This document shows positions 23,191 through 31,534 of a DNA stretch of 32,812 nt, in pieces. The notes under the pieces were generated by a model. The model ran no database searches and had not been told where the DNA came from. It saw only the letters and a program-made list of their open reading frames with translations. The DNA is from Bacteroides cellulosilyticus DSM 14838 (lineage in GTDB: Bacteria > Bacteroidota > Bacteroidia > Bacteroidales > Bacteroidaceae): NCBI RefSeq assembly GCF_000158035.1, contig NZ_EQ973489.1, positions 474,489 through 507,300 of the forward strand. The letters are read 5' to 3'. The translations under genes were made by a program, and so were the position numbers. Each line of letters starts with the position of its first letter. Position 1 is the first letter of the stretch.

Positions 23191-24230
23191 CAGTTGAAGT
23201 ATTGTATTTTACGTTGGTTGACAATGACATAAATGATAACAGGCGCCCCCAGCACAGGGGTTACCGCATTGAGGGGAATAATACCTGCTTCACCCGGAAG
23301 GATGCAGATCAGATTGCAGAGCAAGGCAATTACACCACCTGTCAGCAAAGTGACGGGAAGCAGTGAATTGTGATTGGACGTACCCAGCATCAGGCGGGAG
23401 ATATGTGGAACGGCCAGACCGATGAAAGCAACTGGTCCGCAGAAGGCGGTGGTGACGGCTGTCAGTAGTCCGGTGGCAATCAGTAACAGATTTCTTGTGC
23501 GACGGATGTTTACTCCTAAGTTTTCAGCATAGCGCGTACCCAACAGCAAGGCATTCAAGGGTTTGATAAGCAGGATGGAAAGTAACAAACCTGCCAGACA
23601 GAAAATGGAGAAATAGGGGAGTTGTTGCAATGAGACACCTCCGAAGTTCCCCATGCCCCATATCATATAAGAATGTACCCCTTCGGCAGTAGCAAAGAAA
23701 TTAAGTAATGAAATAGCGGACGAAGTGATATAACCGATCATGATACCCGTAATCAGCAGCATGATGTTGCTTTTTATCAGTGTCGAAAAGAAAAGGATAA
23801 GTCCCATTACCACCATCGACCCGATGAAGGCACCGAGTATCACGGAAAAGAAACCGGATAAGGTAAATACTCCTGTAGCAATGCTTCCTCCACCGGCCAG
23901 CATCACCAATGCGACACCAAGACTTGCTCCTGAGTTAATGCCCAGGATGGATGGACCTGCCAGTGGGTTGTTGAATGCCGTTTGTAGCATCAGTCCCGAA
24001 GCTGCGAGTGCGGCACCACATAGTAATGCCGTGACGGCTTGCGGCAGACGGGACTCCCAGATAATAAAAGCCCAGCTGGTTTTTTCTACTTCATTTCCTA
24101 TGAGAGTATTCCACACAGCTCCGGCGGGGATATTGATTGAACCGAACCAGAGATTCGCAGCCATCAATACGAGAATGAGGACCGACAGTGCTATGCCATA
24201 TATATATCCTTTTGCTTTCGTTCTTATCAT
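23190..24230 (-). CDS. btuC: Cobalamin ABC transporter permease (FecCD/BtuC family)
   Basis: Inner-membrane channel subunit of the importer. The 346 residues hold about ten membrane helices. Family motifs seen are NPLAGPSILGINSGASLGVA (about 90-110), ESRLPQAVTALLCGAALAAS near 60-80, and the late GPVAFIGLAVPHISRLMLG (about 265-285), which contacts the ATPase. The FecCD fold also serves iron siderophores and heme, and the B12 assignment rests on the riboswitch and the adjacent btuB and btuG. It starts 5 bp after btuF ends and overlaps btuD by one base. Confidence 0.9.
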   Translation of the reverse strand: MIRTKAKGYIYGIALSVLILVLMAANLWFGSINIPAGAVWNTLIGNEVEKTSWAFIIWESRLPQAVTALLCGAALAASGLMLQTAFNNPLAGPSILGINSGASLGVALVMLAGGGSIATGVFTLSGFFSVILGAFIGSMVVMGLILFFSTLIKSNIMLLITGIMIGYITSSAISLLNFFATAEGVHSYMIWGMGNFGGVSLQQLPYFSIFCLAGLLLSILLIKPLNALLLGTRYAENLGVNIRRTRNLLLIATGLLTAVTTAFCGPVAFIGLAVPHISRLMLGTSNHNSLLPVTLLTGGVIALLCNLICILPGEAGIIPLNAVTPVLGAPVIIYVIVNQRKIQYFN

Positions 24231-24235
24231 CAGTT

Positions 24236-25393
24236 CTATTCTGATAGTTTTTTGTAATACCTCAGCTCATAGCCTTCCAACAGTGAAGGGTGAAATATTT
24301 TAATCAAATCTTTCAATAACCAGTCCGGATGGAAAGGCGTTTCTTCGTAAAAAGGAACCCGGTTGGTATTACATCCGTAGATGTTCCGTTCCTTGAAAGC
24401 ACGGAAACCTGCATAAGGGGCAAATTCTTTTTCCAGTTCCTTGTATGTTTTATCTATAGGTTGGTTATAGCGTATCAGCCAGAAATCCGTTTGCTGACCT
24501 TTCTCAAAGATAACTTCGAAAGGATAGGGGAGCGAGCCGCTATGTGTATCTTCTCTGAAAATATAGTTGGCGCCTGCATCAGCGTATAGCCTGGCAATGG
24601 TGCTGTTGCCACCCGGAGTGTACCAGGTAGAGCTTGTTTTCAAATCACACATCACGGAGGGAGCAAAGGAGATGGGTTTTACTAATTCCTGTAAATCCTT
24701 ATAGCTTCTTTCTACCGAAGCAAACATAGCATCTGCTTCCGCTTTTTTACCAAATAGTAGACCGTAGAAACGCATCCATTCGGCACGTCCCAATGAAGAG
24801 GTTTCCATATAGTCAGCACATTCAATGATGGGTACATTCAACTTTTCCACACGCCCGTATCCGCCGCTGTTTTCAAAAGGAGAAAGTAGAATGGCATCGG
24901 GGTGCAGGTCTATGATTCTTTCGATATTGGGGTTCATGCCATCACCTACATCGGTGATGGTTCCGTTTCGGCATCCTTCCTCGATTTCCGGTAGTTTGAT
25001 GTACTTCAAGTCGCATACGCCACCAATACTATTTAAAGCACCGAGGTCTTTTAGCAAGCTGCAATGAACGGATGAGTAGATGACTGCTTTACTAAGTGGG
25101 GTGCGGACAAGAGTACCTTGAGGCAGTTCTTGGGGTAACGGCTGCTTTTTGTCTACTAATACATAGGTGTGTAGTATCTTTGTTGTATCCCAGGGATTGC
25201 GTAGCTGTGCAACGATATAATCTTCGTAATCTATCAGAGAGAGATTAGAAGAATAGTGCAGCGGGATGCTGTCTCCTTGTGCAGAGCCGGAAACAGTGCT
25301 GCTCTTTCCGCCGCAGGCGGAAAGAAGTAGTACTGTCATCCAAAGGGCATTGTATAGACTAATTTGTATATGAATACGTTTGAGTAGAAGCAT
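24236..25393 (-). CDS. btuF: Cobalamin-binding lipoprotein of the ABC importer (BtuF-like)
   Basis: Periplasmic substrate-binding protein of the TroA/FecB-type fold, anchored as a lipoprotein. The 385 residues start with a long signal sequence and a lipobox LLSAC (Cys27) followed by GGKSS. The absence of acidic residues after the cysteine suggests retention on the periplasmic side rather than surface export. The body contains the family segments RTPLSKAVIYSSVHCSLLKDLGA, ERIIDLHPDAILLSPFENSG and NVPIIECADY, as in class III binding proteins. It sits 64 bp after btuG and just before btuC. B12 specificity is inferred from the operon. Confidence 0.86.
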   Translation of the reverse strand: MLLLKRIHIQISLYNALWMTVLLLSACGGKSSTVSGSAQGDSIPLHYSSNLSLIDYEDYIVAQLRNPWDTTKILHTYVLVDKKQPLPQELPQGTLVRTPLSKAVIYSSVHCSLLKDLGALNSIGGVCDLKYIKLPEIEEGCRNGTITDVGDGMNPNIERIIDLHPDAILLSPFENSGGYGRVEKLNVPIIECADYMETSSLGRAEWMRFYGLLFGKKAEADAMFASVERSYKDLQELVKPISFAPSVMCDLKTSSTWYTPGGNSTIARLYADAGANYIFREDTHSGSLPYPFEVIFEKGQQTDFWLIRYNQPIDKTYKELEKEFAPYAGFRAFKERNIYGCNTNRVPFYEETPFHPDWLLKDLIKIFHPSLLEGYELRYYKKLSE

Positions 25394-25457
25394 TGTTTTA
25401 ATATTACTTGTTTACAACAAGGTTTTTAGCATATGTTATAGCTAAATATTTATATAA

Positions 25458-26579
25458 TTATAAGAATACTATGTTATTGGGATTTTGACCGCCACAATCG
25501 AATTTTTCTACAAATGTTCCATCCTTTTTGAAACGGTAAATATCTCCGTTACCATCTACGTAATGAGTGGTTCCGATATAAATATCACCATTTTTTTCAT
25601 TTATTTCCATTACATAAATGCTTGCGCTGGATAGTTCTTCAGGTGCATTCTTCAGGAAATTGACCTCACTTAATTGTTTGGTGGATATGTTATAAGTGAA
25701 AAATGTATTTACTGTCGTGTAAGGATAGCTGGAATAGTCAGTATCCGAGTTGATTAAATACAATGTGTTTTCTGATGCTGCCATGTGTGTCGCGGCGGTG
25801 ATACTTGTTACTTGATTGTTATTCTTAGGGTCTATTACTTGGAGTTCGTTTCCTTCATCTCCACCCCATATTAAAGAAGCCAATAGGAATATTTTGTCGT
25901 TTTTCTCTAACAGTTTATTCGGATTCCTTCTCACAGTAAGTGTATTTTTCAATTCCATAGTGTTGGCATCAATAACGAATACTTCATTAAAATATTCATA
26001 GGCACCTGTTTCTGTTACAGTATAGCAATTGGCAACATAAAGCAGTCCATCTTCTTCAGCAATACCTTCTAGATTTTTTCCTCCTTCAAAAGTTTTCACT
26101 CGTTCTAAAGTATTTGCATTCAGTTTGGATACTTTGCCGCCATATTGGGTCACATAAATATAACCATCGTCAGCAGTCATATAGCGCGGACTTCCTTCAC
26201 TGCTGGAAAAAGCGAAGCGTTGTTGTTCCACACCGGCTGCATTTAATCTTGTAATATATTTGGAGCCGGAAACAATCACATAAATATAATCATTGTACAC
26301 GATCATGTCTTGTCCTGTGTCTCCTAATTTTGCATTATTTTGTTTTTGAAAAATATCTGCGATAAAGTCTATTGTTTTATCCGGATCATAGAAAGAAATA
26401 TTAGCGTTATTTAGGTTTAGACTTCCTTCATTTAAAATGAACACTCGATTCTGGGAAAGAGCTACTTTAGAGCCACTGTCATCTCGTTTTGAATCATTAT
26501 CGTCGTCGCTGCAAGAGATAAAACTTGTACCGAGTGCCAATAGGCAGATAGCACTGAATAATAAAGATCTGATTTTCAT
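25458..26579 (-). CDS. btuG: Surface lipoprotein beta-propeller, BtuG-like cobalamin-binding protein
   Basis: The 373 residues have a lipoprotein signal (lipobox FISC, Cys23) followed directly by SDDDNDSKRDD. That acidic stretch matches the Bacteroides lipoprotein export signal known to direct proteins to the cell surface. The body has repeated blade-like units such as DTGQDMIVYNDYIYVIVSGS, EGIAEEDGLLYVANC and NGDIYIGTTHYVDGNGDIYRF, typical of a YncE/DUF5074 seven-bladed propeller. In B. thetaiotaomicron, BtuG is a surface propeller that binds cobalamin very tightly and hands it to BtuB. The location just after btuB under a cobalamin riboswitch strongly supports the same role. Confidence 0.85.
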   Translation of the reverse strand: MKIRSLLFSAICLLALGTSFISCSDDDNDSKRDDSGSKVALSQNRVFILNEGSLNLNNANISFYDPDKTIDFIADIFQKQNNAKLGDTGQDMIVYNDYIYVIVSGSKYITRLNAAGVEQQRFAFSSSEGSPRYMTADDGYIYVTQYGGKVSKLNANTLERVKTFEGGKNLEGIAEEDGLLYVANCYTVTETGAYEYFNEVFVIDANTMELKNTLTVRRNPNKLLEKNDKIFLLASLIWGGDEGNELQVIDPKNNNQVTSITAATHMAASENTLYLINSDTDYSSYPYTTVNTFFTYNISTKQLSEVNFLKNAPEELSSASIYVMEINEKNGDIYIGTTHYVDGNGDIYRFKKDGTFVEKFDCGGQNPNNIVFL

Positions 26580-26613
26580 AATTAATGGTATTTAATAGTG
26601 AATAATAATATTG

Positions 26614-28641
26614 TTAGAGTTGAACACTTACTGTTAATTTCCATGAACGTCCCGGCATAGGGTAGTATTTAATTACCTCATACTGTTTATTGGTTAAGTT
26701 AGTTACATCTGCTTGCAATCTTAGTTTGCAGTTACTTATTTTGAAGTTACGTGAGATAGTGAGAGTATGTTCTAAATACCCGTCAATTTCGTTTTCGGGT
26801 ATATTTTGTGAAAGATAATAACGTTTCCCTACTCCCATCAGAGTATAACCTGCATTAAGCCATGGGGTCTCAATTGTAGCGGAGGCGTTTCCACTATGTT
26901 TCGGAGTATAAGGTAGCTGGTCTTTGTAATTTTTGGCTTCCGGATTGGTTAAGTCTATTGCTTCTTGTAGAGTATATCCACAGGAAAAATGTATTTCTGA
27001 TCGATGAGTAAGCGGAAACTCTGTGGAAAGAGTAGCGTCCATACCTATGATACGTACTTTACCATAATTCTGCATTCTCCACACATAAGTGCTGGGGAAA
27101 GCAACTATTTTATCTGTAACCCTATTATAATATCCATCCAGTGTGATAGAACAATAATTCAGGAAAGTGAAAGGGGAACCACCGTAAGTGATGCCTATAT
27201 TATATTCCTGCGCTTTTTCTGGTTTTAAATCCTTGTTACCACTTCGGAAATAGTAAAGGTCGTTGAAAGTTGGGGTACGGAAACAGCCCTTATACATGGC
27301 GCGGATGAAGAACAAATGTTCTTTCCATGGACGATAGTTCATACTAATGCTAGGACTAAGGCGATGCAGATCAGCGGGAGCACTTCCTTTTTTTACATGT
27401 TCTGAAATGTAAGTTCCAAGTATATGAGCCTGAACGGTCAGATGAGGGAAGGTGTATTTGCTGCTGAGTACTGTCAATGAGGTGTAGCGTGTGGGATAAG
27501 GGCAATCAGGCAAGGTATTATCTAAGGTGTTGATAACGCCATCCTGAGATAGAGAAAATGTCCAATTTTGTATTGGTTGATATAATAAGCTTGCAGAGAG
27601 ATAATATTCTTTTTGAGTGTGTCGGTCAGTCACCTTGCCACTGTCATATTGGGAACCTTTATCTTGATAACGGTTATAAGCATAGTTATATTTTCCTTGT
27701 ACCTGTAATGTCCACTCAGGTGAGAACGTTTTCTTCCATTGCGTCTGTAGGAAGAGATTTTCATCTACTAATCGTTCATTAGATTCCGGATTATATAAGA
27801 TGACTGCACCGGGAAGCCCTCGTTTGGAATGATAGTAATAAGCTTTGGTATTCCAATGGCTACTGTCAGAGAATTGATGGAAAAAGTTTATTTCACCTTG
27901 GTAGGAAAAAATGTCTGAATTGTATCGCTTTTCTGTAGCAGTATGTTTCCCATTCTCTATTGTAAAAGGATACGTTCCATCTGAACGCAGGAAATTCCCA
28001 TCAATAGTAAAGGCTGAGTTAGTTCCCACTTGTTGTTCCCAACGTGCGATGCTATTGAACAAACCGAAAGAACCTCCTTTAATTTGTCCGTGGAAATTGT
28101 GTTTTTTATTTGAAATGAATTTGGGTTGTTCTGTGACAATATGAAGTATCCCTGCGGAAGCATACATACGGGCTGATTGTAGAAGATTATCACTTTGTCC
28201 AATACTGAGTGAGAGTGTGGATATGTTATCAGTTGCAAAACGCCCAATATCAATTTGGCCTGCTTGGCTGTTGCTAACGGCTATTCCATCATAACTAACG
28301 GCTGTATGTGCTGCACCGAGATTACGAATAGAAATAGTCTTTAATCCTCCTAATCCACCATAGTCTTTCACGTTCACTCCACTAAAACGTTTTACGGCAT
28401 CTGCTATACCTTGTAAGCCAAGTGCCTCAAAATCTTTGCGACTGAAAGATTGCGTTGGAGTTGCAGAAGTGATGCGGCTTGATATTTTTCGTCCTTTTAC
28501 TGACACTTCCGGAATGGCATGCACCTTTCCCGTAATGGAGTCTCTCGCCTGCTGTGCCTGTAAATTGACACAAAGGCAGCATGTGAAACAATATAAACAA
28601 AACTGTAGCCAGATGCATCGGCATGGATTATCCTTGATCAT
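26614..28641 (-). CDS. btuB: TonB-dependent cobalamin receptor BtuB
   Basis: Outer-membrane B12 transporter powered by TonB. I choose ATG 28641 (675 residues), which places a short signal peptide (MIKDNPCRCIWLQFCLYCFT, then CCLCVNLQAQQ) at the N-terminus. The longer frame from 28692 would begin only 18 bp after the riboswitch core and add a poor leader. A Ton-box-like PEVSVKG follows (about 39-45), then the plug (LGLQGIADAVKRFSGVNVKDYG, with GGLKTISIRNLG) and a barrel ending in KLTVSVQL. It lacks the beta-sandwich domain of SusC-type proteins, as is usual for BtuB. The assignment rests on family and riboswitch together. Confidence 0.9.
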   Translation of the reverse strand: MIKDNPCRCIWLQFCLYCFTCCLCVNLQAQQARDSITGKVHAIPEVSVKGRKISSRITSATPTQSFSRKDFEALGLQGIADAVKRFSGVNVKDYGGLGGLKTISIRNLGAAHTAVSYDGIAVSNSQAGQIDIGRFATDNISTLSLSIGQSDNLLQSARMYASAGILHIVTEQPKFISNKKHNFHGQIKGGSFGLFNSIARWEQQVGTNSAFTIDGNFLRSDGTYPFTIENGKHTATEKRYNSDIFSYQGEINFFHQFSDSSHWNTKAYYYHSKRGLPGAVILYNPESNERLVDENLFLQTQWKKTFSPEWTLQVQGKYNYAYNRYQDKGSQYDSGKVTDRHTQKEYYLSASLLYQPIQNWTFSLSQDGVINTLDNTLPDCPYPTRYTSLTVLSSKYTFPHLTVQAHILGTYISEHVKKGSAPADLHRLSPSISMNYRPWKEHLFFIRAMYKGCFRTPTFNDLYYFRSGNKDLKPEKAQEYNIGITYGGSPFTFLNYCSITLDGYYNRVTDKIVAFPSTYVWRMQNYGKVRIIGMDATLSTEFPLTHRSEIHFSCGYTLQEAIDLTNPEAKNYKDQLPYTPKHSGNASATIETPWLNAGYTLMGVGKRYYLSQNIPENEIDGYLEHTLTISRNFKISNCKLRLQADVTNLTNKQYEVIKYYPMPGRSWKLTVSVQL

Positions 28642-28642
28642 A

Positions 28643-28692
28643 ACAAATAGCTGTAAAAATATAAGTATCTCATGCCCTTTCCTCGAAGGCAT
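28643..28692 (-). promoter_or_regulatory. Possible riboswitch expression platform
   Basis: Between the aptamer and the chosen btuB start, the minus strand has ATGCC and GGCAT flanking a purine-rich loop (28692-28672), followed a few bases later by ATATTTTTAC. This resembles a weak terminator or regulatory hairpin. It also argues that the ATG at 28692, which forms the 5' side of the stem, is not the start codon. Confidence 0.4.
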
Positions 28693-28707
28693 AAAATTTG
28701 ATAGGTT

Positions 28708-28882
28708 TTGCAGGTCTTCTGACTTACTCCGGATTTACCGCCTTCCCACCGTGCGAATACCGGCAGTGGCATAGGTGATTGGTAAATCCTTGACAATGAG
28801 TTTACAGCAGCGGGACTGTTTGGGAGTTACACCCAATTCCCTTTTCATGAAGCATACCGAAAGGCATACTTCAACAAAACCG
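28708..28882 (-). ncRNA. Cobalamin riboswitch
   Basis: Read on the minus strand, the conserved B12 aptamer blocks appear in order: a 10-pair hairpin GAAGTATGCC / GGTATGCTTC, then GGGAATTGGGTGTAACTCCC, CAGTCCCGCTGCTGTAAA, the invariant GCCACTG, GGGAAGGCGG, and the B12 box AGTCAGAAGACCTGC near the 3' end. Adenosyl- or other cobalamin binding represses the downstream genes in this RNA family. It governs btuB-btuG-btuF-btuC-btuD. Confidence 0.95.
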
Positions 28883-28887
28883 AAGGG

Positions 28888-28895
28888 CAAAGATA
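28888..28895 (-). promoter_or_regulatory. -7 box TATCTTTG for the B12 operon
   Basis: TATCTTTG on the minus strand ends about 6 bp before the first riboswitch stem, so transcription would start right at the 5' end of the aptamer. No clear TTTG at -33. Confidence 0.55.
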
Positions 28896-28990
28896 GGAAA
28901 GATTTATGTTTTATTTATTATAGGATGCAGTATTTCATAAATTTATGCATTTATTCTAACAGAGTAACTTAATAGAAAACTAATACTATA

Positions 28991-30238
28991 ATGCTTATGC
29001 TAAAGAAAACTATTGCTGCGCTAAGCCTACTCAGTATCCTTGCAGCCTGTCAGAATGATGAGAATCCTTCTCAACCGGAACCTAAACCACGTCAAGACAT
29101 CAATCTTACCCGTGCGGAACAAGAGTTTATGGACAAAGGTACAGACTTTGCTTTCCGTTTCTTCGATCAGGTGTGCAGTACCGAAAAAGAAAAACCGAAT
29201 GTTTTTGTGTCTCCATTGAGTGCATCACTTTGTTTATCCATGATTACGAACGGGGCTACTGATAATACGCTTGCTGAGATGCAGGATGTATTAGGATTCC
29301 CTGCCAATACTTTCTCTCTTGATGATCTGAACAACTATAATCAAAAGTTAACTTCAGCTTTGTTGGATTTGGACAATACAACTCAACTCGGAATAGCTAA
29401 TTCTATCTGGATAGAGGAAGGTTTTAAGGTTTATGACTCTTTTGTTGATGTAAATAAGAAAATGTACGATGCTCAGGTGCAAGAACTTGATTTCACATCT
29501 CCGACCGCCAAAGATGTGATAAACCAATGGTGCGCCACTCAGACTAATAATTGCATAAAAGAGGTTATTCAGGAAATACCTGCGGATGCTCGTATGTATC
29601 TGATTAATGCACTCTATTTTAAAGGTATCTGGAAAAGCCAGTTTGATAAGTCGGCTACTGGACAGGATAACTTTACCAATGTTGACGGCAGTCAGCAGAA
29701 AGTAGCTATGATGAACCAGACCGCAACGTTCAATTACACCCAGACTGATGATTTCTCTATTGCGGAATTACCCTATGGCAATGAAGCTTTTAGTATGGTG
29801 ATACTGTTGCCATCCGGAGATAAGACCTTGGATGAAAGCTTACCCAGCCTGAATTATGAGAACTGGAAACAGTGGAGTAAGAATATGGTAGGAAAAGAAC
29901 TACAAATTAAACTTCCTCGTTTTAAAGTAGAATATGACAAAGAGCTGGAAGAGGACATGATAGCTATGGGGATGAAAGATGCTTTCGATGCTTATAAAGC
30001 AAAGTTTGCCAATATGTCCGGTGCAGAACTATATATTGGCCTTCTGCAACAGTTTACTTATATAAATGTGGATGAGGAAGGTACCGAAGCGGCTGCGGTT
30101 ACAGTAGGAGGAATGTTTGATAATGCTGTCGGTTTTCCTTCTCCTGTTCCCTTCTTTGTGAATCGTCCTTTTGCCTTTATGGTTAAGGAAAAGAGTACGG
30201 GAGCCATCCTCTTTATGGGAAAGATTACAGAACTATAG
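28991..30238 (+). CDS. Serpin-family protease inhibitor lipoprotein
   Basis: The 415 residues comprise a lipoprotein signal (lipobox LAAC, Cys20) and a proline-rich linker (PSQPEPKPR) followed by a full serpin fold. Visible motifs: NVFVSPLSASLCLSMITNGA (about 70-89), LINALYFKGIW (204-214), the FSMVILLP segment, and the hinge EEGTEAAAVT (362-371), which has the small residues needed for inhibitory loop insertion. The reactive loop runs to NRPFAFMV (391-398). Counting from Gly364 as P15 gives P1 Asn378, but the loop is about four residues longer than in alpha-1-antitrypsin, so P1 may lie anywhere from 378 to 382. Target proteases are unknown. The residues after the cysteine (QNDEN) are partly acidic, so surface exposure is possible. 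It is divergent from the B12 operon. Confidence 0.92.
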   Translation: MLMLKKTIAALSLLSILAACQNDENPSQPEPKPRQDINLTRAEQEFMDKGTDFAFRFFDQVCSTEKEKPNVFVSPLSASLCLSMITNGATDNTLAEMQDVLGFPANTFSLDDLNNYNQKLTSALLDLDNTTQLGIANSIWIEEGFKVYDSFVDVNKKMYDAQVQELDFTSPTAKDVINQWCATQTNNCIKEVIQEIPADARMYLINALYFKGIWKSQFDKSATGQDNFTNVDGSQQKVAMMNQTATFNYTQTDDFSIAELPYGNEAFSMVILLPSGDKTLDESLPSLNYENWKQWSKNMVGKELQIKLPRFKVEYDKELEEDMIAMGMKDAFDAYKAKFANMSGAELYIGLLQQFTYINVDEEGTEAAAVTVGGMFDNAVGFPSPVPFFVNRPFAFMVKEKSTGAILFMGKITEL

Positions 30239-30254
30239 TTTGATATTTATAAAG

Positions 30255-30302
30255 AAAGCGAAGAATCAACTCCTTCAATTGCGGGAGCCGATTCTTCGCT
30301 TT
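30255..30302. terminator. Bidirectional terminator-like hairpin
   Basis: AAAGCGAAGAATC (30255-30267) and GATTCTTCGCTTT (30290-30302) form a perfect 13-bp stem, with an inner CTCC / GGAG pairing. It lies between the convergent serpin and TolC-like genes. The flanking T tracts are short (ACTTTTAT), so termination efficiency is uncertain. Confidence 0.65.
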
Positions 30303-30328
30303 ACTTTTATGATACAAGAATAATATTT

Positions 30329-31534
30329 TTATAGCTTACTCTTGTATATCTGTGCCATTACCTTCTGATACTGATTTTCCAATTGAAGTAGATTCTGCTT
30401 ACTTTGATAAATCACAGAAACTTCTACAAAATATTCTATCACACTGATTTGTCCACCGGTGAGAGCTTGCTTCAGTAATGCAAGATCTTGTTGTGAACTG
30501 AATGCCTCCCTGTATTCCTGGATGGAAGTCTGCAATGATTGTGCTTCGCTGTATAGTTTTGCTAAGGTTGCTTCGGCTTGGAAAGCAGCATTCTCTTTCT
30601 GATAATCGAGGTTCAGAGATTGCGCTTTGGCTATTTTAACCTTATTACGATTCTCAAACAGCGGGAAGGAAAAGCCTACTACAACTCCATTAAATGGAGT
30701 ACCGGACTCTGTATTACGGCGATATCCAAGTTCCAATTTAGGTAACCAACCTTGTTTGCTTGCAGAAATCTGTTTGCGGGCGGCAGCACTTTCACTGCTT
30801 AATGACAGCAAAGTCTGATCGGCTGCCAACACTTCCGAACGTAACTGTTCATAGTCGGTAGGAAGAAGGGGCAATGGATAGTCGTTGATGGAGCGGAAAC
30901 TGCTCAGCTCATTATCTTGCAAAGACTGGTCTCCGTTGAGTGCAAGGAGAGATTTCCAGGCGTTATCAAGCGCAGTCTGATTGGTACGGAATTCTGTGCG
31001 TACATTCAGTAACTCCAGATTGATCTTATTTGTTTCCAATACATTGGCATCACCTGTCTCCAGACGTTTCTTATAGTATGCAGAGAGTTCCTCAGCCTGT
31101 TTCATACGTTCATTCAGAATCACTTGCTGGTGCTGCAACATGATGATGTCGAAACAAAGCTCTTTAGCTTGCAACAACAGTTGTTGACGGAAGGCGGCAG
31201 ACTGCGCATCAAGCGCACCGGTTTTGAGCCGGTTTACTTTTCCGCGTGTAGCATACAAGGTCGGGAAATCAAAGCTCTGAGAAACAACAAGTTCACCTAT
31301 CGTCTCACTCTTATCTTCCGATCCCCACAGATGGGCATACGAGAGAGTGGGATCAGGCAAATTGTTCTCCGACTTGTTCTCCAATTTCTGTGAAGTGATG
31401 AGTTGCGCATTGGCCTGCAACTCCTTATTGTTTGCTTCAATACGGTGCAGCACTTCGTCTATGCCGACCGATTGGGCACGCATTCCCGCATATAGGAAAA
31501 AAGTGATAAAACTAAATATGAGAATTCGTTTCAT
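30329..31534 (-). CDS. TolC-family outer-membrane efflux protein
   Basis: Outer-membrane channel component of a tripartite efflux pump. The 401 residues have a signal peptide (1-20, ending YAGMRA), long helical coiled-coil segments in two repeats (about 24-200 and 205-401), and the usual motifs DPTLSYAHLWG near 57-67 and FPLFENRNKVKIAKAQ near 290-305. This matches the outer membrane factor partners of heavy-metal RND pumps such as CusC. Its start lies inside the end of the RND gene, overlapping by 23 bp, so they are translated from one message. Confidence 0.9.
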   Translation of the reverse strand: MKRILIFSFITFFLYAGMRAQSVGIDEVLHRIEANNKELQANAQLITSQKLENKSENNLPDPTLSYAHLWGSEDKSETIGELVVSQSFDFPTLYATRGKVNRLKTGALDAQSAAFRQQLLLQAKELCFDIIMLQHQQVILNERMKQAEELSAYYKKRLETGDANVLETNKINLELLNVRTEFRTNQTALDNAWKSLLALNGDQSLQDNELSSFRSINDYPLPLLPTDYEQLRSEVLAADQTLLSLSSESAAARKQISASKQGWLPKLELGYRRNTESGTPFNGVVVGFSFPLFENRNKVKIAKAQSLNLDYQKENAAFQAEATLAKLYSEAQSLQTSIQEYREAFSSQQDLALLKQALTGGQISVIEYFVEVSVIYQSKQNLLQLENQYQKVMAQIYKSKL

